Origin: Porodaedalea pini
Lineage: Eukaryota; Basidiomycota; Agaricomycetes; Hymenochaetales; Hymenochaetaceae
Assembly (NCBI GenBank): GCA_002794775.1
Contig: NBAY01000035.1
Location: 186,001-250,000 of the forward strand
Reading direction: 5' to 3'
DNA length: 64,000 nt
Under the pieces are notes generated by a model. The model was not told where the DNA came from, did no database searches, and was given only the letters and a program-made list of their open reading frames with translations. Shown here piece after piece: positions 44,034 through 55,741 of the stretch. A program made the translations under genes and the position numbers. Position 1 is the first letter of the stretch. Each line of letters starts with the position of its first letter.

Positions 44034-44867
44034 AATCGTTGATTGTACAGTTCACTGGCTTCGCTTACATTCTCGCGTTCCATACACGGTGTGCATATCG
44101 CATGTATTCGAGCCAGATTTCCACAGAAGACTAAGCTAGAAAATGAGACAAATGGCTCGAGTGTATTTTTCCAACACTTTACATATTGTGTCTGCCCAGC
44201 ACGACTAGTCGTGAACCCATTCAACAAGGGTTTGGGAAGATAGGCCGTGAGATAGCCCTTAGGTGAGCCCTTGACCGGTTGTCAACATCTTTGCATCTTT
44301 GCATCTCGCTGCCCTCGAACACCAGGTCTTCTCGTCTGGGAACGGCACTTCGCTCCATGAAGGTTAGTTTATATTACCCAACTCATTGAGCCTAGTATGC
44401 ACATCTGACACCTGTAATGCCACATCAGTTTCAGAAGCATGAGCGTCAACCAAGAGCACCAGCTACTAATTATACTATAGCTCTCGCCGCATACCGATAT
44501 TGCAGAAGCGCACCTTGTACTCCTGGCCTCATCGGTCGTCGGGGTGCAATTTTTCGGCAGAGGCACCACGGCAATGTTCAGTTGAGTCTAAAGGTATCAG
44601 TGTTGCGATGCTCGCAGCAAGTGTTATTCCTAATGAACAACATGAAGTTTATATTGCTCCCTCTCTCCAAGCGGAAGGCCAAGTCACCGAATAGGTTCGG
44701 GGGGATAGTCAAAGATATCAGACTTCATTAATCTTCATCCATACGAATGTCAAGGTGTACATGCTCTCGATCTTTACGTCTCCGTTCCTGCGCCACGACC
44801 TCTCCAATCCTTCCTACATCATCGCGGATAAACCCGGGGGCACGCCATGAACGATAACACGCCATTC
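44034..44867. other. Intergenic, nothing recognised
   Basis: Lies between the convergent phosphatidylserine synthase and TANGO2 (right) genes. A 104-aa plus-strand ORF at 44417-44731 has no known domain. Confidence 0.4.
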
Positions 44868-46052
44868 TTATCCAAAACAATTACTGGAAAGCGACTCGAC
44901 CATGTAGTCCAGGTTCTTCTCCTCGAGATCGTCCCCGCCCCCTTTGAAGCCGTCCAGAGTAAAGCGAAATACACGGGCATCCCGTGGATCTCCTCGGATG
45001 GCATTCCCCTCGACATCTAACTTCCAGATGTCTCTCTCAATGAAGAGCACGCGGCTATCCCGCCGTACCAGCAGGACAGTAGAAAGGCGTGTGCCGTATA
45101 ATTCGTGCCTATCAGCTGACTCGGCATCGGGAGATAGACTATCACACATCCGTAGCGGCGCGATCTGGATAGACGTCCGAAGCTGAAACCGGTTCACTGG
45201 AGGCGGCTCACATTGCAATCTGCAACAGAACATGGTCAACATTAAATTCTTTGGCTTACCAAACTTCCTTACAACAAAGCCTCAAACAGTTGCTCTACGA
45301 GCTCCTCCTCGGACACAGACTCTGCTTTTGTCTCGTTTTCATACAGAACCTCCGTCAACCGAGCTTCACCCATTTTTACCTTCGGCCAATTCCGCCCGTC
45401 TACACTGTCTATCCCGTTCGAGACCCCGCCTACGCGTCTTTCTTCACCAAGCAAGGGACGGCTCGTTATCGCACCGCCACCTCCGGAGTTTGTGATCAGC
45501 GATGCCTCATATGCAACACTCGGACTACCTCTTCCTCTTCCGCTCGAAGGCGACAGGAGAAGCAAGTTGAACCCAGCATACTCCGCCGCCGAGGAGTTGT
45601 CCGCAAGCAGACGAACGAACTGCTCTGCATCGGGCGCATCCGGGAGCAGAAACGACGACACAAGATGCCCTCTGGACGCTTTGTACGACGCCCCATGCTC
45701 AGAAATATTCGTTCTAATTGTCTCGCGTCAGTCAAGAACTCAGAAGCGCACCAGTGCGTGATTACTGACAGAAGCGCGACACGTCCAACACGGTTGATAC
45801 CGAACCAGGATCCACCCGCCTGGAGATCACGACCAGACAATACGAAGTTGCCATCTGGTTCGCGACCAAATGAGTGGAAGTGTGCATTGACTGTCGGCCG
45901 TGAGAGATATTCGTCGCGATTGGTGCATAAGATTCTGCGAACGCAAGGGGGTGAGCAAATATATTTCGATGCGAATTCTCCCGTTAAATGAGGCCGCGGC
46001 GCACGCACAGTGCATAATCTGGATGGTTCAGGGACCATAGACCGATACACAT
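44868..46052 (-). CDS. TANGO2: TANGO2/NRDE family protein, right copy
   Basis: Same four-exon structure as the left copy, with start at 46052-46050; 333 aa. Protein sequence is the same until the last exon apart from DSRV instead of DGRV. The C-terminus then reads GDPRDARVFRFTLDGFKGG and continues for 22 more residues than the left copy. VFRFTLDG looks like the regular family ending, so this is probably the ancestral form. Being nearly identical, transcripts of the two copies would be hard to separate except by the 3' end. It shares a 440-bp divergent promoter with ARP6. Confidence 0.9.
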
Positions 46053-48234
46053 GGCTCAATGAACCGGCCTCCACGTTCAAACGCGGGGAACACCGCGCAA
46101 TATGTGATATCCCCTATCAGCGACCTCGTTATTGGCGGCTGTCCAGAGATGGTGATGGCTCAGAAGTAGTTTAGTGCCTAAATAGAGTCGAATCTATAAG
46201 TGGCAGATAGATGGACAACGTTTTCACTGTGCATTACGGTTTGATGCACATACGGCAGCGAGAGAGTAGAGTAAAGTTACAGTTTTCTTGGTAGATGGCT
46301 TCCCCTTGAGTTACATGTAGGATAGCGTTCCCAACTAGGAAAATTCCTCAAATAAGTGAGGAACGCGTAGAGCACATGGCGGTCGGAGTTGAAGTGACTC
46401 GGAGTCGGAGGAAGCGTGACTCGGGCGCGTGGACGCGCGTGGGTTAGAACTGAGCTGCAAACATTGACGACGACGATGGTCGACGACTGACGATGCAACC
46501 GACACCCGTCATCGTGCTCGACAATGGCGCATCGACGATTAAAACAAATGTTGTGACGGCATCTGAGGCTGGGGAAGGATTGGCAGAACCCAGGTGAGCG
46601 CTATTTCGTGTTGGGACCGGTCGACGCCACGCTCACACCATGGTGCAGAATTGTGAGGAATGCGATTGTTCGACAGACAAAAGGAGAGAAGGAAACGTTC
46701 TTTGGACACGAATTCGACCGTTGCAAAGACTTTGCTTCTCTTCATTACCGTCTCCCTTTCGAAAGGGTGCGTTCCTGCTTGTGACAGACATCAACGGGGT
46801 TTCACGGGAGAACAGGGCTATCTGACGGACTGGGACGCTGAGAAGGCCATATGGGATGGCTTATTCTCGACAGATGGATTGAAGGTATTGGCACAACATA
46901 ATGAAGGAGGCCATTATTATTGATTTGCAATTAGGTCAACACTCCCGACGCGTCTCTCCTCATCACAGAGCCATATTTTAACCTACCAAACATTCAAGAA
47001 CAGTATGACGAATTTGTGTTCGAAGAGTATGAGTTCCAGTCTTACTATCGCTGTACACGTGAGTGAGTTGAATAGTGGGAGAAGTATGTTTAACCTGTGC
47101 TCATCCAGCTGCGTCTTTGATGCCTTACGGGACATTGTTCCGGAGCGAAGCAACCGAGGGCGCTCCTGAATGCATGCTGATCGTCGATTCTGGATTTAGT
47201 TTCACTCATGTGGTGCCCATGATGAATGGGAAGGTTGTCTGGAAAGGTGTTCGAAGGTGAGCTTATCTGGGTTGAACCTTCCTTGAGCGTCACTGAATGT
47301 TGGTCAGAATGGATGTTGGAGGCAAGCTTCTGACGAACCACCTAAAGGAGCTGCTGTCATTCCGACAGTATGATCTGATGGGTGAAACGTACATCACGAA
47401 TGATGTGAAGGAGCAGTGTTGCTATGTGTCCACAAATTATAAGGAAGATATGGAGTTGAGTCGGTGAGCGCGCCATCGCTGATGGTTGTTACAGATGTTT
47501 ATCCTCTCTGTGCTTGAATAGTTCCGAACCGTCGAAGATCGTGCAGGAATATATCTTACCGAAGTTCGCGGAGAATCGACCGGGAAGGGTGAAGTTGCAG
47601 GAGGAGACGGTCAGAGCGGACGAGGACGTTCTGCGAATGAGTACTGAACGATTCTGTGTGCCCGAGGTTCTTTTCAGGCCCAATGATATTGGTTCGTCCT
47701 TCTTTGAATTGGGGTGTGGTCGATCGTAATATCAATCTTCTGTCAGGACTTCCTCAGGCAGGACTCTCGTGTACGATTGCAGACGCGATCTCGTGTTTGG
47801 GAGAGGACGTGCAGGGGATGTTCTGGGCGAATATCGGACTGATCGGAGGGAACGTGATGTTCTCTGGGTTTCGGGACAGATTGTATGTGTTCTCGATCTA
47901 AGCTCAATCTGAAGTTTTTCTGAATGGTCAGTTTGTGTCCAGGATGAGTGAATTGAGAAGTCTTGCACCAGTTGAACACGAAGTCCGCATATATGAATCA
48001 TCCAAGCAAGTGAACTGAGTTCGCTTATCTTTTCGATGATTATAACGTTCTTTACTTGCGCAGTCCAATCACTGCTGCTTACTTTTGTGGTGCGGAATTA
48101 GCACGCCAACCAGGGTTTCACAACGTATCTGTGACGCGTGCTGAATATGAGGAGGCCGGGAGCAACGGATGTATGAGGAAGTTCGGCAGAGTTGGATTGC
48201 AAGCGAAGGAAGACGGGGGCGGGATGCCGCAAGG
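44986..48234 (-). repeat. Right arm of a near-identical inverted duplication
   Basis: Reverse complement of 30558-33809. About 11.2 kb separates the arms (33810-44985), holding the Zn2Cys6 and phosphatidylserine synthase genes. Confidence 0.92.
46053..46492. promoter_or_regulatory. Divergent ARP6/TANGO2 promoter, right copy
   Basis: Near-identical mirror of 32302-32741; one base differs in the CATACGGCAGCG segment. Confidence 0.5.
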
Positions 48235-48355
48235 GTTAGTGAAAGAGACTGCTCGAAGTAAGGCGAGATTTCGGGGATGGAAGCCGCATGAAGGCGAATT
48301 CGGGGTTGAGAAGAAGCCGACGAGGACGTCTAGGTCTCGGACGGCGAAGGGATGA
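46493..48355 (+). CDS. ARP6: Actin-related protein 6, right copy
   Basis: Ten exons: 46493-46593, 46649-46766, 46816-46884, 46935-47058, 47109-47256, 47308-47463, 47522-47691, 47747-47882, 47943-48005, 48064-48355; 458 aa in phase. It carries the same actin-fold and Arp6 motifs as the left copy, including [20 protein letters not shown] and NERFAVPE-like [11 protein letters not shown]. Intron 9 appears to start with GC (AA/GCAAGT), restoring SSNPITAAYF. As an SWR1 subunit it would act in H2A.Z deposition. Both copies look functional, so the locus may supply two doses of ARP6. Confidence 0.92.
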
Positions 48356-48929
48356 TTGGATTGCTTAGGGCTTACTCGCATTGTATACTGTTACGTTAAG
48401 CGAGGTAGAATGCCTTTGATGCCATTGTATTACTCTGAGGTGTACTTTGATCGTCTTACCCTTGCGATAATTATGCGGTGAGTGGTAGTCGCAATTTCAG
48501 TCGAGTTGCTTTCCAGGGGCTTATCGTCGATAATGCCCTTGAAAACGCTCGAAACCGACTTTCCGATGAGCATGAGTTCTATTGATTTAGACTGGATTCT
48601 TCGTCGGAATCCATGTGGGCTTCACTTCAGATTATAATTAGGAAGGCCGCAGAGCCGGAAGCCAAGCGAAAGCGAAGCTGTTGGGACAAGAAGTGCTATT
48701 CCAACACGAGTCAAGTAAGTCATAGTAAAGCGATAAATCAATGAGGATTTGGGGACGGGGAATCGAAGAGGAAGAGACGATAACACAGACCAGAATATAT
48801 TGCTGACACCGATATAAACTTGAATGTCGAAGCCCTTCAAATAATTCCCTCGTGCGAGGGTCCAGGCGGAGAGGTTGGGACTCGAGACGGTGCCCCCAAA
48901 ATTGTGTCCTAGGGGCTATGGGATAAGTT
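48356..48929. other. ARP6 3' flank
   Basis: The first ~100 bases align with the flank of the left ARP6 copy at reduced identity. ORFs here are short and no gene was recognised. Confidence 0.4.
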
Positions 48930-49410
48930 ACGAGCACCAAGACCTATGTAGTCAGCATTAGAAAATGGAACAGCATACAGTAGGTCGTCCGAAGTGATGT
49001 GCACGAGTTGCGGCCGCTACATATTGACATTTTCAAGGGATGAAGAGATAGGATAGAGTTGATGCAAGTGCGGGAGAGACGGTTTGCCGCAGTGGTACAG
49101 AGCCTCTGACTCAGAGCGCGCAAGGCAGTGGTGGAAGCGTGCACTTCGTTTCCTTAAACAGTTCCTTGACGAGTCGAAGCGACGCTTCACTTTGTGTCGT
49201 GACAGTCTCGCCGGTGATATAACAGCATTCGCACGACCTTGACGATGTGCTCGAGACAAAAGAGGAGAAAAGATATAAGAAATGCAATAACACCTGTCGA
49301 AAAGAGAAAGAAAAGCAAACAGAGAATGCTTGAGAGCTAAAATAGTCCAACCAAACTCATCTTGAAAAACGCCAACTTGTCTGAGACCTTCATTCGAGTA
49401 ACTAGATAAG
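48930..49410 (-). pseudogene. Decayed copy of the small membrane protein gene
   Basis: On the minus strand it aligns with the gene at 29297. The hydrophobic segment GVIAFLISFLLFCLEHIV and the following basic stretch are clear, as is a homologue of the C-terminal Ser-rich region. The start region lacks an ATG, the GTGCGC donor is lost (sequence TATTTTAGC), and a TGA shortly after the membrane segment plus frame changes separate the remaining blocks. Confidence 0.65.
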
Positions 49411-49763
49411 GTGCAGGCCTGGTAAGGCGAATAGGGTATCCTCAGAAGGCTGAACGGAAGAAGACGAGGTGTGGTCAATGTAAAACTGTGAGGAAAAGAA
49501 AGCAAAAGAGGAAGAGAAGAGACTATTCGTTTGAAAATAAAGAAAGAAAGAAGTGAAGCGGTTGAGGATACAGCCTGAGTTGAAATCCGTTAGGCAGCCC
49601 AAGATCCAGTCAAAGAAATCCACAAGGGCTGACAAGCTAGAGGACCACATAGAACTGAGTACTATATTACTGGTCCTCATTCAGTCGACGAGCACTACAT
49701 AGACGGTGCCTACAAAAAGAGACGAAAGTGACATTGACATCACGTGAGGTAGCATACGGTTGG
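49411..49763. other. Intergenic between the decayed membrane gene and F-box F
   Basis: AG-rich on the plus strand, with no gene recognised. Confidence 0.4.
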
Positions 49764-49843
49764 ATCGGAGCTCGAAACTATCAAACAGCGTCAATGCGAG
49801 ACGCGCGCCTAAGTCGCGACGCCCCTGCCACTCACCATCTCTT
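49764..49843 (+). promoter_or_regulatory. Shared upstream module of F-box gene F
   Basis: GATCGGAGCTCGAAA, then GCGAGACGCGCGCCTAAGTC and TGCCACTCACCATC, about 25 bp before the start codon. Confidence 0.45.
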
Positions 49844-49868
49844 GCTGCTTACCGCGCTCGACATCGTC

Positions 49869-52363
49869 ATGTCACCAGAAGAGCCAAAAAATAACAGTAC
49901 TAATGCTATGTCTGATGAAGGTGAGTGCGGCTTAGTTTCCTTAAAATACCCGACTGTCAATAACGTGGGCGAACTAAGGAGAAGCGCCACTCACGAGATT
50001 ACAGAGGATTGTCACCGGCGAAACATCCAAGGCAGCCAAGCTGAAGAACAAATTGAGACCGAATCTGAAGTCGAGAATACAGAAAAATCGCAAGAGCCGC
50101 ACGTCGGGAAAGCTGGCTCTGATGTTGCAGATGCCAATGGAAGTGTTTTGTGAGGTGCGTGTCCTTTACCCACAGGCTTCTAATATAATATTCCTCTTTA
50201 TGCAGATCGCAGGGCACCTGAACCCTCTAGACCTCCTCCACCTTTCTCGATCTACCAAAGGTCTACGTGACCTGCTTATGTCGAGGACTGCACGTTTGAT
50301 ATGGCGTTCGACGATGCGAGCCATGGAAATACCAGAAAGTCCAGGGGACATCAACGAACCGCAACTTGTCAGCCTTCTATTTGAAACGTTCTGTCAGGTG
50401 TGCTATTTCCATTGTTAAAGATGTATTGCGTTGCTATGGCTCACACTTTCTTTAAGGGATGTGGAGCTCCCCGCGTCAAGAAAGTCGATTACAGTTTACG
50501 CGTACGCCTCTGTCCAGGGTGCTTCTCTTTAAAGTCAGTCTGTAAAGCTCCAATCGATGTGACGTTCTCATGACAAAATGTAAAGTGTTGTTCAAGGTTA
50601 TAAAGTGGTCGAGGGCTTTTCTGCGACTGATTATGCTGTATATCGACTGTGCTGTTTTGAAAGAGGTAAGTATATGTTCAAACACCAATTCCTTGCTCGT
50701 ATCGAATGCGAAACTCGTTGGGTAGCTTTTGCTACTGGTCCGTTGCAGAATGGCTTAATGACTTGGCCGGATGAGATATATGCGCGGCAAAAGTTCTTCG
50801 TTCCAGATCTTACAGATGCAATTCGCCAATATCAAGTATACGATGCTGGCTCAAGAGAACAAAAACTGTTTTTAGAGCATCGAAAGGAACTAGCAACGAA
50901 AATTTGCGAGGTCAGTAGCATTCAGCGACAACGCCCTATACGCTGACATCGGTGTACCGCAGCATGCCATTGCCATTCAAAAATGGGAATATCAGCAGAG
51001 TCGCGTGAAAGCTAACGATGAGTATTCCAAGATAGAATCAAGGAAGAAAAGGTTCGCATACAATATTGTTGAGCTGAACAGATTTAGGAATTCATTTATG
51101 CTGACGGCGACAAAAGCATATTGAAGAGGCTAAAAGAACTAGGCTACACGGACGAAGACCTTACGAACAACGGTATTTTTTACAGCTCAGAGTGGAACAA
51201 TATCTTTTGGCAGCCCCGCGAGCTGTCCGAGAGAAGTGAGATTTTTTAAAACGTTACGTTCCAAGTCGACACGTATTTAATTCACATATTGTTTTGCTTC
51301 ATCCAGTTTGGAAGAATATTCTACCTCAACTTGAAGCGATTATCGCTACGAGACGAAGGAAAAGAGCTGAGCAACTTTCAGCTCTTCGTGACAGGCGCTG
51401 GACGGAGTTGAGGAGAGTTTACAGACTATTTTGCGTCAAATGGAAAAACCGCAAAGGCACAACTCCAAGGATGCTCTTCGAAGACCTGCAGAAACTTCCA
51501 GAAGTAAAGGCGCTTATCGACAGGAATGGACCGAAGGCGTCGATCGGTGAAGTAGACTCGACCGAAGTCGAAAGTATGCTGACTCGTATTATCCGTGACC
51601 ACGAAACCCGAACGAAAGCAAACTGGGTGGCTCCCATTACTTTCTCCCGGAAAAACACAGGCCTGTTTCCGCCTTTGACAGAGCCGATTCCCGATACTTC
51701 ATTCATGTCTGTTTGGGAGGAATTTTCGTTATCCTCGCCTTCTATTTATACATATGAAGAGTTTCTCGATTTACATGTGCATCGGGCCGCAATATTCAGG
51801 ACCTTAAATGAGGGGAAACCGCCGACGCCTACTCTAACAACGAGCGCCCCTAGCGTCGCATGGGCTCTATCCCGTTCTTTGGGCCTGGACGAAATGATTA
51901 TTGTGGTGGAGATCGGAGACCTCGGACCGTCGTTCGTCTGCAAGTGCTGTAACCCAGTGCATCGCAAGAAAATGACCTGGAACGATATTGTATGTGTCAT
52001 TTCAACAACCAACAACCTCTGTTTGGATAAGTTGCTGAGCGTCTTGATGTCAGGTGAATCATTTCGAGTACAAAGCGGAGTGGTCCAGTGCGGTACCAAG
52101 TGAGCTGTGGGTGGAAAGGTCTATTGCTCGTTTTATTGGAAGTGCAATTTTACTTATTATGGTTATGAAGGACCGACAATCTGGGCGCAGATATCGATCC
52201 TGACCATAGTCTCAACGTTCGCGCAGACTTTGCGGAGCTAGATCATAATGAGACGTCACCCAGAACCGCCGAGGAAAGGACTGCAACTGCGACGAATGCC
52301 GATGCATACGAGGTTAGCTACACTCAGTTCAAACAAATCGTAAAGCAAAATTTCAAATTCTGA
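49869..52363 (+). CDS. F-box family protein F, intact
   Basis: Eleven exons: 49869-49920, 49979-50154, 50206-50397, 50457-50533, 50586-50665, 50726-50910, 50963-51051, 51117-51235, 51307-51989, 52054-52118, 52171-52363. Phases agree throughout and give 636 aa. Features: LTRLQRIVTGETSKAAKLK; F-box at ~62-110 (LMLQMPMEVFCE, IAGHLNPLDLLHLSRSTKGL); GCGAPRVKKVDYSLRVRLC/PGC at ~141-163; LCCFERG; QKFFVPDLTDAIRQYQVYDA; helical region from ~323 (ILPQLEAIIATRRRKRAEQL); FVCKCCNPVHRKKMTWNDI at ~533; and VNHFEYKAEW. A likely SCF substrate receptor; the target is unknown. It sits at the outer end of the right half of the inverted duplication, mirroring pseudogene E. Confidence 0.82.
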
Positions 52364-52680
52364 CCTTAGTCAAAATGTAAAACAGAATTTCATGTCTTGA
52401 TTTGGATTGTGATGTATCCCATGTTTCATTCATTATTTTCCAGGAATGAGACGCTAAATTAGAATACGGATTTGAAGTCCGGATAAACATTTGATTTGGG
52501 CTAAATTTTCAGATCCACACACTAGGCAAAAATGCTTATCAAAGCTTCAAGTATCAGTTCAAGTATGGAAAGGAAGAAAATTTCTAGTATGGATATGGCC
52601 AGAATCCGATCTCAGTTTGAAATCTCGTGTTTACATTTTTTGACATATTTTGGCATCAAGGAAAGTGACGTCACTCGGTT
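52364..52680. other. Intergenic between F-box F and G
   Basis: AT-rich, with no gene seen. Homology to other F-box upstream regions begins near 52665. Confidence 0.4.
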
Positions 52681-52763
52681 GATCGGAGCGAGGAACTGCA
52701 AATGGCGCGTCACGCGAGACGAGCGCCGAAGTCGAGTCGCCCTGGCCTCTGCCACTCATCATC
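52681..52763 (+). promoter_or_regulatory. Shared upstream module of F-box pseudogene G
   Basis: GATCGGAGCGAGGAAC, GGCGCGTCACGCGAGACG, GCGCCGAAGTCGAGTCGC and TGCCACTCATCATC in the family order. Confidence 0.4.
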
Positions 52764-52793
52764 ACTTGCTCATCACTTGCACTCGAGAGCGTC

Positions 52794-55240
52794 ATGTCGA
52801 ACGAAGAGCGAGCTACTATCGGCACTGTGTCTGATAAAGGTGAACGCAACTCAGTTCTTGTAAGAATACCCGGCTGGCGTTAACATGAACGAACTAAGGA
52901 AAGATGCCTCTCACGCGACTGCAGAGAATTATCACCGGCGAGTCGTCCAAGGCAGTCAAGCTGAAGAATAAAACAAGACCTGCTAGGAAGGCTAAAACAC
53001 AGCAAAACCGCAGAAGTTGCATGTCGGACAAGCTAGCTCTGATATTGCAGATGCCAATGGAAGTGTTCTGTGAGGTGTGTGTCCTTTAGTTACAACCTCA
53101 GGCTTCTCTGTTATATATGTTTCGCGTAATACAGATCGCGGGGTACCTTGCTCCTCTCTACATTCTCCATATTTCCCGATCGACTAAAGGTCTACGCGGC
53201 CTGCTTATGTCGAAGACCGCACGCTTGATATGGCGTACAACGATGCGGGCCATGGAAATCCCGAAAACCCCAGGGGACATCAACGAACCGCAACTTGTCA
53301 GCCTTCTATTTGAAACGTTCTGTCAGGTATGCCGCGACTATAGATATCGTGTTGCGTCTCTCCGACTCACATTGTCTGTAAGGGGTGTGGAGCACCCCGC
53401 GTCAAGAAAGTCGACTATGGTTTACGCGTGCGCCTCTGCCCAGGGTGCTTCTCCTTAAATTCAGTCTGTAGCAATTAATGCAGCGCGGCGCTCTCATGGC
53501 AAGCTGTAAAAGCGTTGGCTGCAAAGCGGTCGGCAATATCAATGGCATTTCCCCGAGGGATTAATGCCGTGTTTCGATTGTGCTGCTTTGAAAGAGGTAA
53601 GTGTACCTTCAGATGTCGGTTCAGCTTTTTCATATTGAATACAAACGTCGTTGGGCAGCTTTCGTGACAGGTCCGTTGCAGAATGGCTCAATGACTTGGC
53701 CGGACGAGCTATATGCGCAGCAAAAGTTCTTCATTCCTGACCTCACAGATGCAATTCGCCAATATAAACTGTACGATGCGGACTCAGAAGATCGTAAAGA
53801 CTTTATAAAACTTCGGACAGAGCTAGCGGTGAAAATTTGCGCGGTCAGTCAGCATTCAACGACAAGTTTTGTACACGCTAACGTCAGCGTATTGCAGCAT
53901 GCCACAGCCATCCATAAATGGGAATCTGTACAGAGTAACATCAAAGCTAATTCTGGCCTTTCCAAGATAGAATCGCGGAAGGAAAGGTTTGAATATTATT
54001 AAAGTGAATGGATTTTGATGTTGTCCATGCTGATATCTACAAAAGCATTTTGAAGAAGCTTAAGGAACTAGGCTACACAGATAAGGATCTCACGAACAAT
54101 TGCAGTTCAAACAGCTCTGAGTGGAGTAATATAATTTGTCAGCCTCGAGATCTGACCGAGAGGAGTATGCATTGTTTTATAAATGTTTTACTCGATACCG
54201 ACTTTCTTGATATATTGCTCTGTCTTTCTTTACAGCATGGAAGAGTATTCTTCCTCAGCTTGAAGCGATTATCGCTACCAGACGAAGGGAAAGAGCCGCA
54301 GAAGTCCTTTCAGCTCTTCGTGTCCAACGCTGGACCGAGTTCAGGAGCTTTTACACAACATTTAGCGGGAAATGGAAAGACCTTGAAGGCAGCACTCCTA
54401 CGATGCCCTTTGAAGACCTGTAGCAATTTCCGGAAGTGAAAACCCTCGTCGAAGAAAGTCTAACAAAGACGTCACTCAGTAAAGCAGAGTGGACCGAAGT
54501 CGAACGCCTGCTGTCCCACGTAGTTCGCAGCCATGAAACGCGAATGGAAGCAGTAGTGCGCGACCATGACAAGCGAATGAAAGCAGACTGCGTGGCACTC
54601 ATTATTTCTGCTCGAGAAGGCGCTGGTCTGCCTTCCGTTTCGACAGAATCCGACTCTGATTCAAGCAATCTCCTATATCTTGCATCTTCATTCCTTGTAT
54701 CGAAGGAATCTTCGTTATTTTTCCCCACTCTTTTCTACACATACGATGAATTTCTCACGTCGCCGCGTTCAGGACCTTGATTGGAGAGAAAGCGCTGACG
54801 CCCTTTGTAAAACCGTGCATGGTCAACACCGGATGAGCTTTGATCCGTTCTTTGGGACTGACAGATACGATTACCATGGCGGAGATGGAATTTTTCGGGT
54901 CGTCGTTCGTCTGCAAGTGCTGCAATCCGCATCGCAGGAAAATGGCCTGGAAGGATCTCGTGCGCACCAATTCAACCACTATCTTATTCTATTTTATTTT
55001 GCTTAAGTTGCTGAGTGTCTTAATGGACAGGTGTACCATTTCGAATCCGATACAAGCAAGTATAATGCAATGAATGGAGAAATGTGCGTTGGCAAGATCT
55101 CTTGTTTATTTCGTTGAAGGTGCGATCTTACTTTATGCTTATGAAGGGCCGACATTCTGTCTGTCCATGACCACGACGTCGACGTTCGCACGGACCTTGC
55201 GGAGCTAGACCTTAGAGAGATGCTACCCCGGAACTGCTAA
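52794..55240 (+). pseudogene. F-box family gene G, several lesions
   Basis: Start 52794 (MSNEERATIG); exons 52794-52839, 52899-53074 and 53135-53326 are intact, including the F-box (IAGYLAPLYILHISRSTKGL). The donor after GCFSLK is TT instead of GT (about 53459). The next exon has an extra base giving GAT-TAA near 53560. The large exon has TAG at 54421-54423 where F has CAG, and a deletion near 54755 shifts the frame before the FVCKCC motif, which is still visible near 54905. The last homologous segment ends at about 55240. It is clearly non-functional as a full-length protein. Confidence 0.78.
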
Positions 55241-55741
55241 CGAAAGGATTGGTTACGATGTGAGAGATGCCCCGTATTGTGATTGTGCAAAAGTGACGTG
55301 CATTGATTTCTTTCCTGCAAGGAGTGCTGGAGTGAAGGCAGACATAAATGAACTTGCGACGCGCGACCTTCCCTTCAGAATTTCGCAACGCCGTTTAATC
55401 AAAACAACTGAAGTTTGCGATCCGTAACAGAATCTCCTTTCCCCCTTCCTGTATGCAGGTCAACCAGTATTCATTACTCTCTGCGAGCTCGTTGAGATGA
55501 ATGTAAAACATGGCGCGTAATAGTTAAGTTGTCGAATAGTATTCTCCATTCACACATTCGGGTGTCTTTGATACGACTGAAGAAGCACAGCATGCATTCC
55601 ATTTCCGATTGAGGTTTCAATGCTAGTACAGGTGTGTTCTGAGCTATGTTACAGGAATACATTCCGCAAGGAGAGGTAAGGCCGAAGGATAGCAATGGGG
55701 ATATAGAAAGAGATAAATAGTGTTATGATAGATGGTCACCA
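55241..55741. other. Intergenic, nothing recognised
   Basis: Lies between F-box G and the 3' end of the membrane-protein gene. Confidence 0.4.
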
